39,716 nucleotides of DNA, taken from positions 1 to 39,716 of the forward strand of contig JBLILN010000015.1 in the NCBI GenBank assembly GCA_047635695.1. The letters run 5' to 3'. Of this stretch, positions 33,383 to 39,716 are shown piece by piece. Below the pieces are notes generated by a model, which had not been told where the DNA came from, searched no databases, and saw only the letters and a list, made by a program, of their open reading frames with translations. The position numbers and the translations under genes are program-made. Origin of the DNA: UBA2136 sp047635695 (GTDB taxonomy: Bacteria; Pseudomonadota; Alphaproteobacteria; UBA2136). The number at the start of each line of letters is the position of its first letter. Positions within the stretch are counted from its first letter, which is position 1.

Positions 33383-34642
33383 TTAAAGTGGCGCATTCTC
33401 TAATTTTGTCCACATCGCCTTGTATTGAGCAACCTGAGCGTTGAAGGCTTTAATGCCTTTTGTCTTCACTTTTTTACCAGTAGGTAGTTTGACGCGCATG
33501 GCGTTGACTTGTTTGCCGTAGCGTAGCACCTCATAATGCAGGTGGGGGCCAGTTGAGCGCCCTGTTGTGCCGACATAGCCTATAGTTTGTCCTTGTTTGA
33601 TGCGTTTGCCTGTTTTAATACCACGGGCAAAGCGGGTTAGGTGCGCATAGGCTGTTTTGAACTGCTTATCATGACGAATGCGAATGTAACGACCATAACT
33701 ACCATACCAACTCGCTTTTTCAATCACACCATCACCAGCGGCTTTAACAGGCGTGCCGCGTGGGGCAGCAAAGTCGGTGCCTTTGTGCGCACGGGTATAA
33801 CCAAGCACAGGGTGTTTGCGCTTTCTATTATAATGAGATGAAATACGTGTAAACTCTAAAGGTGTGCGTAATAGAGTACGTTTTTTATTAAAACCCTTGG
33901 AACTGAAGTATTCTGTCCAGCCATTGTTATTACTTCTATAGGCATCATAGGTTTTCCTCTTTGTAGTAAGTTCAGCGGCTAAAACATTGCCACTGCGCAG
34001 GAAGATACCATTTTCATCGAGTATCTTTTCATAAACCACACGAAAACGCGCACCTGGTCGAATATCACGGGTAAAGTCAATTTCCCAAGCAAATAAGTTA
34101 GCGAAGGCAGGTACCAAGGCCGCTGGTAGGCCTGCTTTTTTGGCTGATGCATATAAAGAGTCATCAATTGTACCTGTTACTGCCACTGTTTCTTTGTTGA
34201 GCTTGCGTTTTTGTACATCTATAGTAAAGGAGCGGTCTGCATTGCGACTGACGCGCACATCTTTATCGTCAGGGCTATAAAATGAAATTTGATCAAGTGA
34301 GGCACTTCCTTCGCTGATCTCTTTAAAGGAAAGGGTTATGTGTTGCCCGGGGCGCAGCTGCTTAACATTGTATTGACGTTGCAGTTTATGTAGCGCCTTT
34401 GCTGTGAGCCTTTGAGGAACGGCATTTGTTGTAAGGAGGCTTGAAAGCGTTTGCCTCTTTTTTAAAGTAACTTCCTTTTCTATATATATAGGAGGTAGAA
34501 CTGTATCGTTCAGTTTTTGTATAACTTCCTGAATAGGGTCTTGTTCCATTGAAGGGGTTTCCTTGCTTGTAGGTGCAAAGAAAAGGACGCCTAAAAGGAC
34601 CGCGCCTACTGTAGCTGAGGAAATTAAAATACGTTTTTTCAT
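33383..34642 (-). CDS. M23-family peptidoglycan endopeptidase (MepM/YebA-like)
   Basis: 419 residues from ATG 34642. An N-terminal membrane anchor (MKKRILISSATVGAVLLGVLFFAP) is followed by a periplasmic linker, an OapA/LysM-like region (LKKRQTLSSLLTTNAVPQRLTAKALHKLQ) and a Csd3-like middle. The catalytic M23 domain lies near the C-terminus: RAHKGTDFAAPRGTPVKAA (HxxxD zinc motif), YAHL, and GPHLHYE (HxH). It would cleave peptide cross-links in peptidoglycan, complementing the MltB enzyme. The frame can start at a TTG (34678), but the ATG fits the membrane anchor. No clear ribosome binding site is seen for it. Confidence 0.9.
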   Translation of the reverse strand: MKKRILISSATVGAVLLGVLFFAPTSKETPSMEQDPIQEVIQKLNDTVLPPIYIEKEVTLKKRQTLSSLLTTNAVPQRLTAKALHKLQRQYNVKQLRPGQHITLSFKEISEGSASLDQISFYSPDDKDVRVSRNADRSFTIDVQKRKLNKETVAVTGTIDDSLYASAKKAGLPAALVPAFANLFAWEIDFTRDIRPGARFRVVYEKILDENGIFLRSGNVLAAELTTKRKTYDAYRSNNNGWTEYFSSKGFNKKRTLLRTPLEFTRISSHYNRKRKHPVLGYTRAHKGTDFAAPRGTPVKAAGDGVIEKASWYGSYGRYIRIRHDKQFKTAYAHLTRFARGIKTGKRIKQGQTIGYVGTTGRSTGPHLHYEVLRYGKQVNAMRVKLPTGKKVKTKGIKAFNAQVAQYKAMWTKLENAPL

Positions 34643-34678
34643 ATATACTATAAGAAGGGGTCGTCTGTGAGCTGTCAA

Positions 34679-35160
34679 ACAAAAGCTGATTTGGTGCCTA
34701 TATAGTATAAATATAGAAATATAGGGCCGTGGCTATTCTGCATATGTCAGGCATTATCACTCAGGCGTGCATTTATTATATTATAGACTTTTCATTAAAT
34801 AGCGCTGTCGAGATATATAACAAATATACAGACCTGCTTATATAGATATACTTTAAAGGCAGGTTAATATCTATAAAGCATAGGTGATACGATTCATATA
34901 ATTTGACCTCAAGTGAGTTTATAGAGGTGGTTTTTAATCCTTAAACGATAAAAAGCATAAAAAAACATTCCTATATAGGGAGGTTTTTTCATAGATATAA
35001 GCAAATATGATTAAAATAGACCGCTCAAATGTATTTTTCAGATGTTTTTTTATATAAAAATTAATTAATTTATGGGGAGAAGTGGGCAAAAACCATAAAA
35101 TTATAGAATGATCGTAAAAAAGTTCAAAAAAAGTTAAAGGGAAAATTCCTTGTATTATAT
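34679..35160. other. AT-rich intergenic region with overlapping stems and a hairpin
   Basis: About 480 AT-rich bases without a convincing gene. A 33-codon frame at 34744 lacks a ribosome binding site. Two perfect stems interlock: ACCTGC/GCAGGT (34832-34837, 34859-34864) and TATAGATAT/ATATCTATA (34841-34849, 34867-34875). A terminator-like hairpin centred on CCTATATAGG lies near 34963-34990 with T-runs on both strands. Confidence 0.4.
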
Positions 35161-35187
35161 AGCCTTAGAGGGTGTTGACAGATAAAA

Positions 35188-35250
35188 GTGAAAAAAAAGT
35201 GAAAAAAAGTGAAAAAGGTTGTTGACACCATGGGGCGTTCGGACTATATT
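35188..35250 (+). promoter_or_regulatory. Strong rRNA promoter with phased A-tracts
   Basis: TTGACA (35222-35227), exactly 17 nt, TATATT (35245-35250). Three GTGA(5-8) repeats start at 35188, 35199 and 35209, that is every 10-11 bp, directly upstream. They should bend the DNA and act like an UP element. A second TTGACA lies at 35175. Confidence 0.85.
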
Positions 35251-35256
35251 CCGCCT

Positions 35257-35680
35257 TGTTGAAACGGACAACACACCGAAACAAAACAAACGGCCTCGGC
35301 CAAGAGTTAAGTTTCACGGGTTACCAGACAACACGCTCTTTGAAAATTGAATAAGAATTTTTGTTCTAATTATTTAGTCATTATCTACCAAGGTGGTGAC
35401 ACATTAAATAATTAGACGAGTCAAAATAAAATAAATTTCAATATTTATATACTTATATAAAGAACCGAAATTTTACTTCTTGAAGTAAGATTTCAGCATT
35501 AGTCTTTTTAGTTAAATAAAAAGCTAAGGGTAAATATAATAAGTTAGTTTTTGATGGTATACTCAAATATATATGAATATTCCTGGGAGCCTCATCGTGT
35601 GAGGTAGGAATATTCAAATGAACATAGTTATAAACTGTCTATATAAATTTCAAACGTTGTTTGTAATCTGTATATGATAA
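35257..35680 (+). ncRNA. Structured 5' leader of the 23S-5S transcript
   Basis: About 420 nt from the predicted start to the 23S gene. It contains a boxA-like antitermination sequence GCTCTTTGAAAATTG (35335-35349), then four successive hairpins: TCTAATTATTTA with its complement (35365-35376, 35405-35416); GAAATTTTACTT with AAGTAAGATTTC (35467-35494); a CTTTTTA/TAAAAAG stem near 35500-35527; and GAATATTCCT with AGGAATATTC (35575-35584, 35606-35615) around an inner CCTC/GAGG. No 16S or tRNA sequence is present where they normally lie. Confidence 0.65.

Positions 35681-35687
<7 letters not shown>
35660..35687 (+). other. 5' arm of the 23S processing stem
   Basis: This stretch is complementary, with a few mismatches, to 38417-38444 beyond the 23S 3' end (shared core ATGATAAT...TTAAG). 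It is the long duplex normally cut by RNase III to release pre-23S rRNA. Confidence 0.7.
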
Positions 35688-38425
<2,738 letters not shown>

Positions 38426-38538
38426 ATCATGTGCAGTTTACAGACAATGTTCAGATATTAAGATTATACCATTAAACACTAATTGATATTTATTTTACAA
38501 GATTCGCATGCAAGGTATTTTCTAATAAGTAAGTATTT

Positions 38539-38652
38539 TGTGGTGTCCATAGCGAGAGTTAAAAACCCGTTCTCATTCCGAACACGGACGTGAAGCCTCT
38601 CAGCGCCGATTGTACTGCATCTTAAGGTGTGGGAGAGTAGGTCAATGCCACA
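38539..38652 (+). rRNA. rrf: 5S ribosomal RNA
   Basis: 114 nt. The terminal helix TGTGG (38539-38543) pairs with CCACA (38648-38652). The conserved AAAACCCGTTCTCATTCCGAAC segment of loops B and C and the GTGGGAGAGTAGGTCAATGCC 3' part are typical of alphaproteobacterial 5S. Flanking AAGTAAGT/ACTTACTT arms extend the helix for processing. It lies about 113 nt after 23S with no tRNA between, and no tRNA-fMet follows. Confidence 0.93.
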
Positions 38653-38716
38653 TTTTACTTACTTTTTAGAAAGTATCTCGTAATAAAAACGAAGATTCTT
38701 ATTTCAAAGAGACATT

Positions 38717-38740
38717 AAAAAGCACCTTCGGGTGCTTTTT
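38717..38740 (+). terminator. Terminator of the 23S-5S operon
   Basis: AAAAAGCACC (38717-38726), stable TTCG tetraloop, GGTGCTTTTT (38731-38740). Confidence 0.92.
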
Positions 38741-38782
38741 GCGTTGGAATCTGGTAAGTTACTACATGTGGCTAATTTATAG

Positions 38783-39175
38783 ATGGATTTTAGATTGAAA
38801 TACACAAAAGTTTTTTTAATATCAATTTTTATGGGGGCTTTAACCTGGTTTATTCAGCCTTTTTTGGGCGATATACGAGAGCCTTTTGATAATGAAACAG
38901 GGTTTTATGCCGCTCAATTAATTATGGTTATTTATATGTTGTCTATAGGATGGAAAACTGACTTTAAACGCATATTTTTAGCTTTGTTTGGTTTGTATGT
39001 GGGTCAAGTTACCTATGCTATTTTCCAACCCTTTTTCATGACGTCATCTGGTTCTGAAGCGAGAGTATGGTCTTACATATCTATTTTTTCAGTATTATTA
39101 CTTTGTGTTTATCCTTTGTTTGCAGGTTTTTTATCTCGATTTTTAAAGCTAAGCTACGCATATTTAAAAAAATAA
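38783..39175 (+). CDS. Small integral membrane protein of unknown function
   Basis: 130 residues with four predicted membrane segments: about 8-28 (VFLISIFMGALTWFIQPFL), 42-58 (YAAQLIMVIYMLSIGW), 63-84 (RIFLALFGLYVGQVTYAIFQ), and 97-118 (SYISIFSVLLLCVYPLFAGF). A basic C-terminus (LKLSYAYLKK) is probably cytosolic. No family is recognised. There is no clear ribosome binding site before the ATG. It follows the rRNA terminator and has its own terminator, so it is an independent unit. Confidence 0.65.
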   Translation: MDFRLKYTKVFLISIFMGALTWFIQPFLGDIREPFDNETGFYAAQLIMVIYMLSIGWKTDFKRIFLALFGLYVGQVTYAIFQPFFMTSSGSEARVWSYISIFSVLLLCVYPLFAGFLSRFLKLSYAYLKK

Positions 39176-39205
39176 ATGAGGTTGTTACGCACAATTTTTG
39201 CATAA

Positions 39206-39230
39206 AAAAAAGAGCCAAAGGCTCTTTTTT
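39206..39230. terminator. Bidirectional terminator
   Basis: A6 GAGCC, loop AAA, GGCTC T6: stem AAAAAAGAGCC (39206-39216) with GGCTCTTTTTT (39220-39230). Serves the 130-residue gene and the minus-strand small-protein unit. Confidence 0.85.
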
Positions 39231-39242
39231 AATCATTATTCG

Positions 39243-39395
39243 TTAATCTTTAAAATCTTTTTTGCTGTTTATATAAGCTCCAGCGCCAGCTGATGCTCCA
39301 ACACCAGCACATATTGCAATGTGCAAGTCGGTAAATGCGAATAGTCCACCAGCAACTATAATATTTGCTAGTAAGCAAGCGAGAGTAGGTTTCAT
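39243..39395 (-). CDS. Very small membrane protein (50 aa)
   Basis: 50 residues from ATG 39395 with GGAG 7 nt upstream. Hydrophobic from residue 5 to about 41 (LACLLANIIVAGGLFAF, then IAICAGVGASAGAGAYI), ending in a polar NSKKDFKD. Glycine and alanine spacing (GVGASAGAGA) suggests a tightly packed second helix. It begins 22 nt after the stop of the small gene at 39418, so the two are probably co-transcribed. No family is recognised. Confidence 0.6.
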   Translation of the reverse strand: MKPTLACLLANIIVAGGLFAFTDLHIAICAGVGASAGAGAYINSKKDFKD

Positions 39396-39417
39396 GTAAT
39401 TCTCCAGTAAAAAGTAG

Positions 39418-39624
39418 TTACATATCCAACATTTCAGTTGGTGTTATTTCTGCATTTTCTTGCAGGAATGATGCTGCTATTGCTAAAATTAGCAGTGTAG
39501 CAAAGAGGCTTTTCCCTATAGGTACATTAAAATAAAACATGAGTGTGGATGGTAGTGCGAATATAATAAGTAAAAGTATTAAAGTTCTAATAAATGTTTC
39601 CTAAATAAAAAGGCGCTTGCCCAT
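39418..39624 (-). pseudogene. Small two-helix membrane protein with in-frame amber stop
   Basis: One reading frame runs from ATG 39624 (MGKRLFI) through TAG at 39601-39603, then continues ETFIRTLILLLIIFALPSTL to an ATG at 39540 (MFYFNVPIGK) and on to ENAEITPTEMLDM and TAA at 39418. Together it would be a 68-codon protein with two membrane helices. Only the last 40 residues could be made from ATG 39540, which has no ribosome binding site. It may be a nonsense mutation, a readthrough, or a short leader peptide; the TAG overlaps an AGGAAA that resembles a ribosome binding site. Confidence 0.45.
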
Positions 39625-39632
39625 GAATAAAT

Positions 39633-39647
39633 TCTCGAAGTTCGAGA
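39633..39647. promoter_or_regulatory. Perfect 15-bp palindrome, possible operator
   Basis: TCTCGAA-G-TTCGAGA, immediately upstream of the minus-strand small-protein unit. The arms are too close for an RNA hairpin, which favours a protein-binding site. It does not match the alphaproteobacterial LexA box (GTTC-N7-GTTC). Confidence 0.4.
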
Positions 39648-39716
39648 TTTTTGAAACGTTAAAGCCTAAAGGCTGATTTGTACTTCTATTATAAATATAG
39701 GTGAGGGGCTGGATAT

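Noticed and set aside
35068..35090. TGGGG-AGAAG-TGGG resembling MraZ boxes
   Set aside because: No mraZ or division gene lies downstream, only two units are present, and the region leads to the rRNA promoter.

Overview
The window looks like part of a chromosome from a low-GC, probably free-living Gram-negative alphaproteobacterium. The evidence is an alphaproteobacterial-type 7Fe ferredoxin (FdxA), pyruvate kinase and L33, a SapC protein, an MltB-type transglycosylase, two outer-membrane-type lipoprotein proteases, and an encapsulated-ferritin-like protein close to that of Rhodospirillum. The exact order cannot be fixed from this sequence. There are no phage genes, transposases, CRISPR arrays or integrases. 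Most of the window is ordinary core genome with compact, terminator-separated transcription units.

Layout. 1-1.9 kb: an edge-truncated secreted protein, a Sel1-repeat protein, a possible small RNA and tRNA-Gly(TCC). 1.9-3.3 kb: pyruvate kinase. 3.5-7.0 kb: a small exopolysaccharide-type cluster (Wzz-like chain-length protein, a CpsD/BY-kinase-like ATPase with a damaged P-loop, a secreted protein, a GT-B glycosyltransferase). 7.1-10.4 kb: ferredoxin, then a two-gene unit of a membrane-anchored DsbA-like protein and a 674-residue tail-anchored protein I do not recognise. 10.5-15.5 kb: a NarL-type regulator, rpmG, a frameshifted FkbM-type methyltransferase, exonuclease III, bolA, a sigma-54 response regulator and a convergent HPt protein. 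15.7-19.7 kb: lytic transglycosylase, TypA/BipA, EncFtn-like protein. 20-25.2 kb: unknown protein, periplasmic protease with a Na/Pi cotransporter, SapC, and a small, apparently frameshifted membrane protein. 25.2-31.2 kb: a glpQ-glpD type operon, then clpB behind a CIRCE operator, and an unknown gene. 31.2-34.6 kb: two paralogous trypsin-fold lipoproteins and an M23 endopeptidase. 34.6-38.7 kb: a 1-kb AT-rich leader region and a 23S-5S rRNA operon. 38.8 kb to the end: small membrane proteins, one with an in-frame amber codon.

Several genes fit together. The envelope group (Wzz, ATPase, glycosyltransferase, MltB, M23 peptidase, three secreted proteases, SapC) suggests active surface remodelling. 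GDPD and GlpD form a two-step glycerophosphodiester to dihydroxyacetone-phosphate pathway. BolA, the sigma-54 regulator and the HPt protein may share stress or phosphorelay functions.

The most notable points are these. The 23S-5S operon has its own strong promoter, phased A-tracts, boxA and a hairpin-rich leader, but no 16S or tRNA genes, so the rRNA genes are unlinked. The EncFtn-like protein lacks a cargo peptide and a neighbouring encapsulin. A BY-kinase-like protein has lost its Walker lysine. Two intergenic elements share layout and have a hairpin with compensatory base changes. An uncharacterised DsbA-like/tail-anchored protein pair is present. Three reading frames are broken, either by decay or by assembly errors.
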